From Psococerastis gibbosa (lineage: Eukaryota; Arthropoda; Insecta; Psocodea; Psocidae): DNA of 64,000 nt. Location: NCBI GenBank assembly GCA_963971405.1, contig OZ020485.1, positions 47,365,469-47,429,468 of the forward strand, read 5' to 3'. Of this stretch, positions 34,166 through 45,528 are shown piece by piece; within the stretch, counting starts at the first letter, position 1; each line of letters opens with the position of its first letter. The notes below the pieces were generated by a model. That model saw nothing but the letters and a program-made list of their open reading frames with translations, was not told where the DNA came from and ran no database searches. The position numbers and the translations under genes are program-made.

Positions 34166-35605
34166 TAATCGTATAATAAGCAATAATAAAGAACCAAGTG
34201 AATGCCTTATAAATGAGTTGCCAATTAGCAAAAGCACTCCTGTCCACCCAGGTCGATTTTTCAGAAACCGCAAAAAACTGCTGTGCCGCAACGCCATGAG
34301 GTATAACATTACAGTTTTTACAGCTAATTTTAACAGTATTAGAATTGCTTTTGCGTCTCAATATCTGATTCATCGGATAGAGTAATGAAAAATTAAAAAA
34401 AAGGCGCGAATATCTCAAAACTGCAAAAAAATGGAGAGGATTGCTTCTGCTAATAGGCAACTCAAATAGTCTATATACATAGGCAATACAAGTAGCAGTA
34501 TACATATTTTACTAATTTACTTCGAAGCGTCTTTTATTTTCTATTATTCTATTATTTGTTTCATGTTCATTTCTAAAAAAAACAATATTACTATTTTCAA
34601 CGATTAATTTTTTGACCGTATTTATAATAATATAGTAAGTTAGTCTTTTTTATATTAGTTTTTGAGTTAGTTTATATATTAGTATTTAGTCATAGGCCCT
34701 AGTTTGAGGGGCCCATCACTGGAAAATCTTAATGGTGCCCCTCACAACCACTAATACTAAAATTGCATACCTTTTGAAATGAATTAAACGAAAGAAATGA
34801 AATGAAATGAAAAACGTCTTTATTTTAGGCGAGCTTTAGCCCCGAAGGGCTACTCTACCAGCTAACCTTTTCAAGTACGTGTCGTAATAAAGATTCACAT
34901 TACTTTACTTTACCAATGGGCAACAATCCAAACAAATGGTAATAACCCAATAGGTACTCCAACACGGATTAACTCAACCTTAAAAGTCTGTGTAATTATA
35001 AAGGACAAGACATCTCTAAGCAATCAAGTTTTCAAGAAGGTGAACCTGCTGAGGGAGGGGGGGGACCACTGGGGTTTGCTGTTCTCGATGTTGTGACGTC
35101 TGAGGTTAATTTTGGTTTTAGCAAATGGAAGAGGGCAAACTTGCGATTCATCTCTCCCCCTGCCACCCCCCCCCCCCCCCATCCCCTATGTTCTCACTAT
35201 TTAATGCCTTTACCCTGCTGCTTGTCTTCCTATCCTTTTTGCCGTCTCTCGTTTCTGCTTGAGGAAAAAGTCATTAATTTTTCATAGAATTCTTCAAACA
35301 CTTCCTGAGTCAACTATCCTCTTTCCTAAGTTAAATTAAACAATGTTTTTAGCTCGTCTTGTCATTCAAGTTTGCAATGTTTTTGTCTGTTTTTGGTTCT
35401 TTTTACTAATCCCTTAAGTGGAGCATTAATTTTTTACGTTATATTTTGGTTCAAATTGACTTACGCTGCTGCTGGCAGTCCGAAGAGAAATGATGTAGGA
35501 AGTGTGAGGAGTGTTTTAAGAGACAATATGAATTAATATCGATCGTAGAGCTATAAGAAAAGATATCAGAACCCTTTGAACATACATATACATCCATGCA
35601 TACAC
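34166..35605. other. Unassigned
   Basis: The reverse frame 34071-34505 (144 residues) overlaps the LINE tail and is hydrophobic by base composition; not accepted as a gene. C15 at 35166-35180. Near 34815-34860 is a small hairpin (TTTAGCCCCGAAGGGCTA). Confidence 0.35.
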
Positions 35606-36335
35606 CTAGAACCGGTCCGAGTTTACTCGTACATGCTTTCCAATTTATCAATTAGTAGATAGAGAAAATGAGTACTTTCATGGTAAATAATATTCCTATA
35701 GTTAAATTTCGGACATCTCGGGGGGTAGGGGGGGGGGTTGTCCACCTGACGTCACTGGAGGTGAAGTAACTTCTAGATAGGTCAGACATTACATTACATT
35801 ACCACACAGGAACAATGGCAGGGCACGCAAGACGCAATGCATTAGAGCGTGAATTTTCATTTTTTCAAAAACAATTTTTTTTTTTTTTTTGCACAAACCA
35901 AATGGATTTTTGGGAAAGCAACCTGTCCCGTTTCGTTACTCAATGTAACAACTAAAACATGCCTGAAGGTAGAAATCATCGATTGAAAAGTTAAACAGAA
36001 AAATTATTTTTTAGTCATTTTTTATGAAAAATGAGTTATTTTTATTTTTTTACCCCCAGAAGCAAACTATCAAGGGGCAAGTGACCCCTTGCATTTTGTT
36101 AACATTAATAACGACTACAATATATGTGAATTTAAAAGAAATCGTTAGAGCCGTTTTTGAAAAATAGACTTTTTTTGGAGGTTTTTGAGAATAAAACCCC
36201 CCCAAATTGAGTTAGCCCAAAATATAAAAAAAAATGGTCTCAAGACAAGATTTTTGTGAACTTACATGCAAAATTTCATCAAATTCGGCCGAGTAGTTTC
36301 TCCGGAAATCGACGCACAGACAGATATGCAGACAT

Positions 36336-36370
<35 letters not shown>

Positions 36371-36550
36371 TACAGACAGACAGACATATAGACAGACAGA
36401 CGGATAGACAGAGCGACAGACAGACATTTCGTAAAAACCACTTTTTTGGGTTCCTGGGACCTCAAAACGTGTAATTCCGTTGAAATCTCGGAATCGGAAA
36501 CTTGGACCAACACAAAGCTTTCCTTATACTACGTATAAATTGGAAAGCAA
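35606..36550 (-). mobile_element. GTCT-repeat element, longest copy, itself interrupted
   Basis: In reverse orientation it contains all blocks of 7513-8058: AGAACCGGTCCGAGTTTACT, TTACCCCCAGAAGCAAACTA, AGTAGTTTCTCCGGAAATCG, (CAGA)n at 36315-36425, CATTTCGTAAAAACCACTTT and TTCCTTATACTACGTATAAA. About 330 bp at 35667-35995 are absent from the other copy and look like a later insertion with a G10 patch; its class is unknown. Confidence 0.65.
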
Positions 36551-36719
36551 TAACATACATACTGTATGTCAAAATATAAAAGTACATGTTTACTAAAAGA
36601 TGGGGCATTTCTTATGGCTCAACGATATACATTTCCAGTGTTTTCTACACTTATTAACCAGAAATATTAATTGTACACTAAAGATGAAGCATTGCGTACA
36701 TAACTATAAATATTGCACA

Positions 36720-36925
36720 CTTAACAAGAAACATTATTTGCGCACCAAAGTTGGAACATTACACACATAACCAGAAACATTGCACACTGGCCCTGAAACA
36801 TTGCGCACTTAACCAGAAACATTAATTGCGCACCAATGTCGAAACATTGCACTCTGACCCTGAAACATTGCAAACTGACCCTGAAACATTGCACATTTAA
36901 CCAGAAACATTGCTCACCGAACCTC
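36720..36925. repeat. Degenerate ~21-bp tandem repeat
   Basis: Repeats of CTGACCCTGAAACATTGCAC alternating with TAACCAGAAACATT and CACCAATGTCGAAACATTGC. The reverse strand gives an open CAMFQGQ-type repeat frame (36721-36942), which I regard as a by-product. Confidence 0.75.
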
Positions 36926-37330
36926 AGAAGAATGTAAATCAAATCTAAATTCTAAAATTTACGACAAGAATACAGAAATGGGGGTGACAACGAAGAGCTG
37001 TTATTTACACAGTTGGAGAGTTACAATGGTATATGAGACATAAATTGAGATCAAATTTAACGCGCAGCCGTCTCCAATTTTGTCAAATTTTAAATACTGC
37101 AACGCCCCCCTCCCCTCCTTCCCATTTTGATCACTCTCAAATTTATAACATGAAAACACCTTTACAATAATTTTATTCCGCAAGTTCGTCGGCATTCGTT
37201 GCATTATGGATGAGGCTTCGTCTTCTAGAGAATTTTCTGATTATATTTGATAGTTTCTATTGCGACTTTGAGAATCATGGACATGGTCCTTTTTTTTATT
37301 CTTCTCCTTCTTTGTGAACTATCTTGGAAG
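36926..37330. other. Unassigned
   Basis: No recognisable feature. Confidence 0.35.
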
Positions 37331-37615
37331 CAGGCGCGGATCCAGAATAAGACCAAGGAGGGGGCTAAGATGACCTACGATTTAAAAAAACAAAAACAAA
37401 ATAAGGCCGAAATATTGGGGTATTACGCATTTTCAGAGCAATAATGGTTCTATATTATAGGTAATTAATACAATATAGCCCAAGAGGGGCCCGGGTGTCT
37501 CCCCCGGGAGAAAATTTGTGAAAAATAGGGCTGAAATAGTGGGGTTTTACGCATTTTGAGGAAGCTAATGAGGCTATATTGCCCCCATAGCCCCCCCCCC
37601 ATAGATCTGCGCCTG
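37331..37615. mobile_element. hAT-type MITE, 285 bp (CAGGCGCGGATC ends)
   Basis: Left CAGGCGCGGATCC, right GGATCTGCGCCTG-type inverted end (ATAGATCTGCGCCTG). Flanks CTTGGAAG and CTTGGAGA are a plausible 8-bp duplication with two changes. A C10 tract sits just inside the right end, and the interior repeats GGGG(T)ATTACGCATTTT twice. Same family as 44678-44808 and the end at 51120-51159. Confidence 0.75.
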
Positions 37616-37912
37616 CTTGGAGAAGCTTTCCAGCATTACATCAGGATAGTCGTGTCATGGACATGGACCTAGTTATAGTAAAAATAACGTAGTTTTGTGC
37701 TTATTTGCATATTTATTTATATTTTTCATTTGAGGGTACTAGAAGCAAAAGGTTCCAGTTTAAATTTTTTTGCGATATTGAGTTATTGGTATCGTCGGAG
37801 TCGTCTAGTAAAGGGCTACAAAGAGACAGTGTTGTTAGGAGCAAAATAGGACTTACTAGGTGTTAAAATATAGCGTGAAAGAATCACATTCCTAAGTACG
37901 TTATCAGCTAAC
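37616..37912. other. Unassigned
   Basis: No recognisable feature. Confidence 0.3.
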
Positions 37913-38290
37913 CTACAGTTTTTGGTCTCTCATTAAAAATTTAATTAAGTGGAACTGGAACCTTTTGCTTCTAGTACCCTCATTTGCTTTGTACACCTTG
38001 TTCAGCAAGAGGTCGTCGGACTCTCTTACGTGTCCCAGCCATCTTTTATTAGGCGTTGCGCTTTTATAAACCGGACTAAATATGACTATTATGTCCGTTG
38101 AGTCAATTTTGGCGTTGTTTCTAACTTCGTCTTCGCAGAGGGGTTCACAGATCTTCCTTATTATCTTTCTTTCCAATACTCGCAGTTTGTTTGCGTCATT
38201 GACAGTAAAATTCCAGGTTTCCCGCCAAGTCCAGTTTTCAAAATTCTCTAATGTCGGTTCCACACCGTTAAGTTGACAAAGAGTTCCCAC
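37913..38290 (-). mobile_element. Non-LTR retrotransposon ORF2 C-terminal fragment
   Basis: The reverse frame has ETWNFTVNDANKLRVLERKI, IRKICEP, NKRWLGHVRESDDLLLNKVY and KANEGTRSKRFQ. This is the classic order of LINE ORF2 ends: thumb with ERKI.R.I, RWLGHV and K.Y...GT. It is open over 125 codons, but the residues are diverged and the RT core is missing, so it is a truncated relic. Confidence 0.7.
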
Positions 38291-38580
38291 TCAATTTAGG
38301 GAGGACAAGGTTTAAAATATTAACGGCAGTGTTTTCATTTCCTCTTAGATAAAACAAATTACCCCCCGCCCCCCCCCCCACCCTGCAACCTCATCCCACC
38401 ACAGTTGTGGGAATTTCATCGCAGATGACTGTTCTCACCACCAGTTTTTCATCATTTCTCATGGCTACAAAATGAATGTTTCATTACCCGTGAGATTTCT
38501 CGGGATATTTTTTTATTATTGCTCTGCTTGACAAACAATGCTGTACAGTACAAACTAGGGCAACATGGTTTCAGTCAGTT
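38291..38580. other. Unassigned
   Basis: C-rich patch at 38362-38380; nothing else recognised. Confidence 0.3.
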
Positions 38581-38607
38581 ACGTGATATTGACAAAAATG
38601 CAACAGA

Positions 38608-38960
38608 CTTGGTTTAGCCCCGGCTAGGTGGAGACTCAGGTTCAAATCCCATTTCCGTTATGTTGTCAATGTATTTTTCTCTCTCATTCTTCTACCTGTA
38701 GAGTAGGTAACTCTAATTTTGTTCTTATTGTGCGGGCCTACTTTCCCTGTGATAAGTAGCTCGCACAAATCATAAGTAATTTGGCTGGATCCGACCCTGC
38801 TGTTGTGCGTCTTTCACATTCCCCCCAGCAGTAGCCTGAACATATGGCGCATAGTGTTAAGTGTTTAGCTTGTAAGCCGTTGACCGGTCTGGCATTGCTT
38901 TTTTACCTGCCTTAATGTTTAAAAATTAAAGAATTTTAAAAAATGTAATAATTCAGTTTC
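38608..38960 (+). repeat. Possible tRNA-like SINE
   Basis: TTGGTTTAGCCCCGGCTAGG and GGTTCAAATCCC (38639-38650) resemble A and B boxes but are closely spaced. An AAAATTAAAGAATTTTAAAA tail ends the block. Only one copy in the window. Confidence 0.3.
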
Positions 38961-39089
38961 TCTCAATCTCAAACCTATGCTTATATTACTTCACCTTACT
39001 AACGCCTCGACAGTTATATAGTGACGTACAATATTGAAAAATGTGTTTGGTGTATATTTTGAGGATTTGTAAAACGGATTTTCCAAAGA

Positions 39090-39278
39090 GAGCATGTTTG
39101 AACTTGATAGTGTCCACAGCGTTGGCAGAGGAATATGTTGGGACATGATAACGCGCTGAGACTATACCAGTCTATGTGCGTGTCGAGTCCTAGCCACATA
39201 TCCGAATTAGTCGTGTGACTTTGCTATGCTCCCACTATCCACTATCCACTATAATCAGGAGGTCCACCCCGTAAACGA
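39090..39278 (+). mobile_element. SINE family 2, uninterrupted head
   Basis: AACTTGATAGTGTCCACAGC, TTGGCAGAGGAATATGTTGG, GTGTCGAGTCCTAGCC (B box near 39179), CACTATAATCAGGAGGTCCA. CACTATCC is repeated in tandem near 39230-39250. It provides the empty-site comparison for the MITE at 2994. Confidence 0.7.
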
Positions 39279-39534
39279 AACGTTAGGCTTGCTACGAAAT
39301 GTTGTTCGTTTTTCCGGTTTTCAGCTGCAAAATCCGATTCTGCCATTTCCCACCAAAATCAAAATCTCTGAGTTGACCTGTACAAAAATGGTATTAATTT
39401 GAAAATAATCACGTCTCTCCGCTGTTTTTTGCCTGCAGTTCGAGTCTACATCAATCCATCCTATGACTTCCGAAACAAAATAACAACACTTACTTACTAT
39501 CAGCAGCCTTAGCACATAGTACCAATTAACTTAT
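39279..39534. other. Unassigned
   Basis: No recognisable feature. Confidence 0.3.
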
Positions 39535-39680
39535 TCTGCCGAAGAAAGAATGCATGGATCAACTGAAGGAGGACGCAAGAGGTCGAACGTAGCAAGAGCT
39601 GAAGAGGAAGGCGCAGGGCCGAGAGAGCTGAAGGATGATATGTAGGGAGTTACTGCCAACAAATCGTTGATCATATCAAG
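39535..39680 (+). mobile_element. LINE 3' tail fragment
   Basis: TGCCGAAGAAAGAATGCATG, AGAGCTGAAGAGGAAGGCGC, GGATGATATGTAGGGAGTTA and CTGCCAACAAATCGTTGATC belong to the family of 4255-4455 and 47917-48190. Confidence 0.6.
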
Positions 39681-40365
39681 TGGTGCCCTAATGGTAGTCT
39701 AATATTGTTTCGTTTTGCTGTTTAAACTTTTAACCACAGAATAAGTTAAAATGGCACCTTGTGCTATGGCTGCAGCTATACACTATTCACTTTTTTATAA
39801 TAAACTAACAATACCTTATTAACATAGCTTATCCCGCCTTAGAGAAAATTTCAATTTTCTAAGCACATTGTACATTGTGTTTCCTCGGTTTTATCTGAAG
39901 CAGCATTCATTAATTTACTTCTTCAAGCCCGCTCTCCCTCCTGTATTCACTTAGTCTCGGAACGGGTTGGGGGGGGGGGGGGTTAGTCCCATGGAGCCTA
40001 TTAACTACCCCGCCTTACCCCTTGTAGTTGTTAAACAAGCTATTGGCCCCTTTAAATGGGGATTACTCGCTCAATGGGCGGCTTTTGCTTGCTGTTGGAA
40101 GCTATTGCTTCTGCTAAATAGCCTAAATAGGTATTGTCCTCTATATGTCTAGCTTATGCAATCGAGCCCAAATCGGTTTAAGTAAGTTATGTTATGTGCT
40201 AATGCATGTCAGAGCTTGTCCATAGTCGCTCGAGACAAGTTTGCTTCATGCAGAAGCAATAAGAACCGATAATATGTGGAAAAACGCTGGGATCGTTGGC
40301 AGAATGGTTAAAAGATTAGAATGACAGACCCTAGGATAATCATAGTTATGAAATTCATACAATTT
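39681..40365. other. Unassigned; G14 at 39969
   Basis: G tract at 39969-39982. A small R4-like fragment (GAGCTTGTCCATAGTCGCTC) at 40212-40232. Confidence 0.3.
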
Positions 40366-40560
40366 AACAAAGGGTAAGTTGGACTTACATTGCCTGTTGT
40401 GTTTATTAGTCATTAGAGGCATGGGCCTCATGGTCATCGAACAATTAGGTTGGAGCCCACTGTCAGAGGAAGGGGTTGACGTTTCGGGAGTGGGTGCTAC
40501 TCCCATCATCATAATAACAGTTTCCTTTTCTATTACAGGTAAGATGTAATGCAACTCTCA
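40366..40560 (-). mobile_element. Inverted-repeat/tRNA element relative
   Basis: AATTTAACAAAGGGTAAGTT, CTTACATTGCCTGTTGTGTT and ACGTTTCGGGAGTGGGTGCT correspond to the reverse of 5554-5890. The tRNA-like part and the second arm are degenerate. Confidence 0.55.
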
Positions 40561-40667
40561 GCTCAAGTCACAAAGACCTTCAAGTCGACCAATGAAGTGA
40601 TGGCGCGAACAGGTACTGGAAAATGTCAAATATGTAATGTGACGTGACTTTACGGCCTTCAATGGCA

Positions 40668-40815
40668 TAGTGGTAGCTTGTAACTGCAAAGGCTTTCACG
40701 GCCGGAGTTGTATGAGGAACCTGTAGAATCCGGGCTGACGGGCCGTGGTCGATATGAAAGTGAATTTCCAAACGTTTCGTCAACATCGGCGGTCGACATC
40801 TTCAGACTTCGAAAG
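40668..40815 (-). repeat. Repeat with CGGGCTGACGGGCCGTGG motif
   Basis: TGTAGAATCCGGGCTGACGG, GTGGTCGATATGAAAGTG and TTCCAAACGTTTCGTCAACA form a block of dispersed-repeat character. Only one clear copy is in this window. Confidence 0.35.
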
Positions 40816-40849
40816 TTGTACCTCGGTGGCTCCGTAGTGATACGCTCTT

Positions 40850-40910
40850 CTTCTGTAGTTGCAATCTAGAGATTGGTGTGCAGCAAATCTTTTCACCTTT
40901 CCTGATACGC
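40850..40910 (-). mobile_element. LINE tail remnant
   Basis: TCTTCTGTAGTTGCAATCTA then GAGATTGGTGTGCAGCAAAT mirrors the LINE end at 34120-34160. Confidence 0.5.
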
Positions 40911-41009
40911 TACTCTGATTAAAATGCCTGAAGTCCTGTTGGAATGACCGTGTCTCACCTAGGGCCAGAACCACCTTGGCTTGAAAAACCTCGATAAGTA
41001 GCATTTCTT

Positions 41010-41300
41010 CTACTTAAGTAGTAGTCTTTGTCGGGTTAATAACGACTTAGGCCTCATATTTGGGCCCATAGAGCGACTCCGACTTGACTGTCCTATGTCA
41101 GCCCATAGGACAGTGGACCTCCTGATTATAGTGGATTCCGAACGACTTGGGGAACACAGTGAGGTCACACGATTAGTTCAGAGGTGACCAGGACAAGTCC
41201 TACCATGTTTCCCTACCGGCACTGTGCACACGACCAAGTTATCTGCAGCTTTGAACCTGCTCTGGTCCGCTGGATTCAACTTGGTATGGTGGCCGGCCTT
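41010..41300 (-). mobile_element. SINE family 2, near full length
   Basis: Reverse of the 58455-58745 copy: AACGACTTAGGCCTCATATT, TGTCCTATGTCAGCCCATAG, GTGGATTCCGAACGACTTGG, CCAGGACAAGTCCTACCATG and GGTGGCCGGCC. TAGTAGT at 41019-41026 is its tail. Confidence 0.75.
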
Positions 41301-41472
41301 CTACTTAAGTACTTAAGCCCTTAATTAAAGCTCTACGATTGTTCGTTGATATGTTTGTTTATATGTATATTTATATTGTTCGTTGTTCTGGGGCTAGGAA
41401 ACTCAATGAGGACTCAACGGCATAAGGAAGCAGAAGACAACGGAAAACCACTGCAGTACAGTTCCCTAGTAA

Positions 41473-41637
41473 GGCGGGTATTCCACATACGTCAATCGTC
41501 AAAAAAAAAAAATTGAAAAATGACGTAACAATGACGTAAATTGACGTGGTAGCAGAATTTTTAGTATGTCTTTAATGTCTGCTAAAACGTCATTATTCAA
41601 TTTTTCATTGACGATTGACGTATGTGGAATACCCGCC
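41473..41637. mobile_element. TWA-group hairpin MITE, 165 bp
   Basis: GGCGGGTATTCCACATACGT at the left and its complement at the right make a nearly complete hairpin. TAA precedes it and TAT follows. The core GACGTGGTAGCAGA is shared with the other members; one arm reads CTGCTAAAACGTC. Confidence 0.75.
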
Positions 41638-41659
41638 TATGATAATCATTACATGAACT

Positions 41660-41715
41660 GTCATGATGATCGCCAATCTTCGATAGAAGAGGTAGGCTAT
41701 TAGAAAAAGGAAAAG
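41660..41715 (+). mobile_element. LINE family B terminal remnant
   Basis: ATGATCGCCAATCTTCGATA then GAAGAGG, as at 15360-15385. Confidence 0.5.
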
Positions 41716-42067
41716 GCTATCGGGTACTAGTTGTTTCTTAACTTGTAGTGAATCTTGTTGGGCAAGAATAAAACAAATTGTGAAAAACGAAGTTGACGTA
41801 GTTGAAGGAATGGATCAAGGTGGGCAACCGTGACTATTGAGACCTCGCTAAACTCGAAAAAAGCCAAATCAGGATCGACAACGCGCCCTGTGAAGGTACG
41901 TTTATCTTTTTCGGGGCAAATCGATACTTGAGAAACTCACTATCAGAGTTACCCGCGTTGCCAATTACTCTTCTCCCCCTTACCTACTGGAGAAACCTAA
42001 TGGCCATTTTGAACTTTTTTTGCTTATTCGATAAAGTATATAGAATATGATAAAAAGGATAGAAACT

Positions 42068-42136
42068 GGATTCGAACCCTATATAGTCTCCATCTTTTGC
42101 CGGTGTGGTGTGCTTGCCACTGCACCAAACCAGCCA
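42068..42136 (-). repeat. tRNA-like SINE head
   Basis: On the minus strand: TGGTTTGGTGCAGTGGCAAG (A box) and GGGTTCGAATCCAGT (B box) about 40 bp apart. Outer stem pairing is poor, so it is not called as a tRNA gene. Confidence 0.45.
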
Positions 42137-42186
42137 AAGTTTCCACATCTTTCCGTATCTAGATGAATGCTATGACGACCGGTTTA

Positions 42187-42345
42187 AAGGATTAGTTGGA
42201 CTTACATTGCCCACTTACAGGCCTATTTCCCCTGGCAATGGGCTCCGCCCTAATTGTTCGGTGACTGTGAGGCCCCTGCTCCTAATGACTATTAACACAG
42301 CAGGCAATGCAAGGCCAACTAGCCCATTGTTGAATAATAGCATTT
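42187..42345. mobile_element. Inverted-repeat element relative, short form
   Basis: GGATTAGTTGGACTTACATT at the left; CAGGCAATGCAAGGCCAACT and CCATTGTTGAATAATA at the right. The centre (GGGCTCCGCCCTAATTGTTC) matches 5790-5815. The tRNA-like segment is absent. Confidence 0.6.
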
Positions 42346-42799
42346 TGAATTTTTCTCTTGTTTAGGGTATCTACCCTACCTATACTGTATGTTAAGTATT
42401 TTACATTTTCAATTTTAGTTGCAGTTCTAGTTCTGTTTATATGGCCGCTCGCCACTGCCCGGAGTGAAGCCAGGCCCCTTATCTTACTCCGCCACTGAGT
42501 TATCTGCTAAATAGCTTCTGAAGTCATTGTTAAAAGGGATAACAGACATGGACGATTCGCCCGCCAGTGACTCACTGAAAAATTTTCATAGTAGGAAATT
42601 GGTATTTCGAAAACCAGAGTCGATTTCAGTGGATTTCTGAAACTGGCGTGAAGCACCCGAGTCCACGGTTTTCCCTCGACACGCCCAGGACTTGCCAGCT
42701 CATAGAAATCTTCTGGAGTAGACTCTGTGCTTTTCCACCAACCGTACCCGAAGCCCATTTGCTACAATGACAAATTTCACAGAGAGTCACCGTGTCTAT
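42346..42799. other. Unassigned
   Basis: No recognisable feature. Confidence 0.3.
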
Positions 42800-42990
42800 T
42801 GGGTCTATTCTTCTTCTGAGGTCACAATCTCAACGATTGGTTAACAGCATATCATCCTCCAGCTGTCTGGGTCCTGCACCTTCTTCTTGAGCTCTTGGTA
42901 CGCTCGAGCTCCTGAGTTATGTATCAGATGATGCCTTTGTTGTAGCTGTGTTAAACCCCCTACGTATTAAGCCAATCGCTTCGTATCTTT
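42800..42990 (-). mobile_element. LINE 3' tail fragment
   Basis: TTCTTCTTCTGAGGTCACAA, ATCTCAACGATTGGTTAACA, CATATCATCCTCCAGCTGTC and GCACCTTCTTCTTGAGCTCT are the reverse of the 39600-39665 type tail. Confidence 0.6.
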
Positions 42991-44097
42991 CTTTCTTTTC
43001 GTGTCCAAGGTAGAGATTCCTAGTTTTTGGGTCCATTATGCTGCCAACCTGACGCCATATTCAGCGCACACGCAAAGGTCGTTGAAGTCCTGGGGCTCTT
43101 CTCTGTGGTGAAAGTATTAGCCACTAGATGTTTCCGCTTAGCGTTGCCTGGGCTACGCCCGATCGGTTTGTTGTCCACGTTTAAAAAAAAAAACGATCTT
43201 CGGGGAGGATCCTCTCTTGTACCCATACTGCTGTCGCTTCGTATAAGAAGAGTTTATGTTGCGTAAAAAGGTGTCCACACTATGTCGCATTGGCAGTGGC
43301 AAAGCCAACACGGCAAATCTGATTGTTGGCCTCCCGTCCACACCGGGAGTTGGCCTTCAGCCGCAAAATGTCCACCGAAGAGGATGTACACTGAAACTGA
43401 ACGTTCCGCGTGGAGCCAACGGTTGGCACGTCCACACTACCCGCTCTCTTCATTGATGGAGACCGAGACTTTAGCGAATTTCTGCGGCGAACCATTGGCT
43501 CAATGGCACATGCTAACGGCCACGTTCACATTGTATTGGCAATTGGCACACTACAACTCGTGGACAAAGCACAGCAATAATATTATTTGGATCATTACTA
43601 ATTTCTGGGGAATATTCTCCCCGCGTATCTCACTCAACCTCCCTGCTTCCCAATATTCCAAGCAAGTTCTATGCAAATATAGAAAAAACAATTTTCTTTC
43701 GTGTGTAGAGTCTCTCGCCTGGGCTCTTGTTTATATTAAGCTCAATGTTGTGGAAACTTCATGAATTTTCTCCCGTAGACGGTTTTCTAATATAAAAATG
43801 GAATTTTCCCCTCTTCGTTTCATACTTATCATTTCCCGGAAACTGTGCCAAAGGGGTCGAAAGGGAGGGGGATTGCTACTCAAAATTCTGATCGTAATAT
43901 ACCCATCACTTCGGTTTTGATTTACATGAGTAACTCGACCTTATTCCTCGCCGTACCTACTTAATATTGAATTATCAAAAGCACGATTCTCATATTTCGC
44001 GCAGTAGGCCGTTACGTACATAAAAAACTTTTGGCTGCCCGTCCGTGATGAACTTCGGAAAATTTGGTAACGTATCTTTCACCACGGAATAACCTTT
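42991..44097. other. Unassigned; plus-strand open stretch 43282-43764
   Basis: A 160-codon plus-strand frame and overlapping frames on both strands at 43020-43500 are noted. The sequence is GC-richer here and multiple frames are open together. No domain recognised. It may be a decayed DNA element or nothing. Confidence 0.3.
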
Positions 44098-44362
44098 AGC
44101 TATTAGTTATTATTTTATAAGGACTTTGTTTATGGACCCAGGCCTATACTTATAGTGGCCCATAAGTTCATGTCCAATGCCAACGACCCCATGGATTTCG
44201 GACATTAGGTACTTGAATTGTTTCCGTAAGATTTTATCAATATATGGCCATTGGCAAACTGGTTTACGAACGTTCTCGATGTCAACCTACAGCGACTACT
44301 AGACTGAGCTGAGACAATCTTACCATTGACACAATGAAACAGGCGAAAGCTTGACAGAATGA
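44098..44362 (+). mobile_element. Repeat R4, full copy
   Basis: TAGTTATTATTTTATAAGGA, ATGGACCCAGGCCTATACTT, CCCATGGATTTCGGACATTA, TTGTTTCCGTAAGATTTTAT, CGATGTCAACCTACAGCGAC and GAAACAGGCGAAAGCTTGAC. Same order as 50535-50765; reverse pieces at 51330-51435, 52375-52545 and 26095-27012. No coding capacity; class unknown. Confidence 0.6.
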
Positions 44363-44445
44363 CCTTACTTTTAGGACCATTAAGTAACGAAACTTTTACT
44401 AGGGGTGCACCAGTGGATAGAGTGACATCTCAATGTCTAAAACAC

Positions 44446-44578
44446 AGGACGTGTAGAGTAGGGGTACAGACTCCGACTTTCTTCCGAAAGGTTGTTGGTT
44501 CGAGTCCACACTTGCTATAATTTCAGCTATGTTTCGGAGGGCATGTAAAGCAGGTGGTCCCAGACCTTCCTAGTTGAG
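44446..44578 (+). mobile_element. SINE family 1, 3'-truncated
   Basis: AGGACGTGTAGAGTAGGGGT, GGTTCGAGTCC, TTTCGGAGGGCATGTAAAGC and CAGACCTTCCTAGTTGAG, where it stops. Confidence 0.7.
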
Positions 44579-44677
44579 ATGAGCATAAGAAAAGAATATC
44601 TGCAGCAAGGGTGATGGAGGATGTAGGGGCCGGTGAAGCTGAACCAGCCACCCTGCCGTAACTTGACGAAGATCACC

Positions 44678-44808
44678 CAGGCGCTGATCTACGGTGGGGG
44701 GGGGGGGGCTATAGGGTGAAAACCCCAATATTTCAGCCCTATTTTTAAAAAAAAAAATCTAAATTTAATCTTAGCCCCCTCCTTGGTCTCATTCTGGATC
44801 CGCGCCTG
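44678..44808. mobile_element. hAT-type MITE, 131 bp, perfect 8-bp TSD
   Basis: Begins CAGGCGCTGATCTACGG and ends CTGGATCCGCGCCTG. AGATCACC is duplicated exactly at 44670-44677 and 44809-44816. G13 lies just inside the left end (44696-44708). It is an internally deleted relative of 37331-37615, both with ACCCCAATATTTC-like interior. Confidence 0.85.
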
Positions 44809-44816
44809 AGATCACC

Positions 44817-45528
44817 CACTTTTCGGCACTGTATGCCCCAAAGGAGTGGTACGAATTTGACTTCTTTGTTGTTCTGGATAACGACCATGACGTAGGTACC
44901 TAACATTTTAGGTTCGTGTTAGAAACTCATGGTAAGGTTAAACCTGTATATACCCAAAACCTCATTATGTGTTAATTAGTCAATCACTGCTGGCAATACG
45001 ATACGGCGCAAATTCGCAACAATCCCACACTTGAATGACTCGGTGAAATTTCCCCCAGGCAAATCAGTAAATGCGGCTTTATTTGCAAACACTTGCGTAA
45101 ATTGGCAAACGGGTTTTCCCCCCTCCTCAAAGTTCAATATAATCTTTCCCTTTTGCTTGATCCTTGTTTTCCGCGCGGGAATTCCCGAAAGGTTTCAGCA
45201 CAAAGCAAGTCCTCGGGAAATTTCAGCAAAGTAATAGTTTAACGGCTAGAAGTTGTGTTAGGGACCGAAATTCCTTTAAGCAGTTTAAGCTAAAGTCACC
45301 TACAACTAGGGTTAGACAGATTTGCCAAACTTTAACCCCGGACATGGGCCTAAGGCATTTTATGTATGTTTACGCATGTTACATACTAGTAGTACCGACG
45401 TACATATAATGTTCTTACTTTCACTCATATACCAAGTTAAGTTAGAGTGAATGATAATTATATTGTGATTGACCAAATTTTCGATTTCAAGATTTAAATA
45501 AAAATAAAGATTGACTTTCTTTGTTCTA
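44817..45528. other. Unassigned
   Basis: No recognisable feature; short frames at 45031-45409 lack domains. Confidence 0.3.

Noticed and set aside
34071-34505. 144-codon reverse-strand frame with hydrophobic segments
   Set aside because: It overlaps a LINE tail on the other strand; hydrophobicity follows from T-rich sequence, and no start context or relatives were seen.
36212-36513. Reverse- and forward-strand frames of repeated SVCL/TDRQ residues
   Set aside because: Translation of the GACA/GTCT tandem repeat, not a protein gene.
43282-43764. 160-codon plus-strand frame
   Set aside because: Several frames on both strands are open together and no domain is recognisable; kept only as an unassigned stretch.
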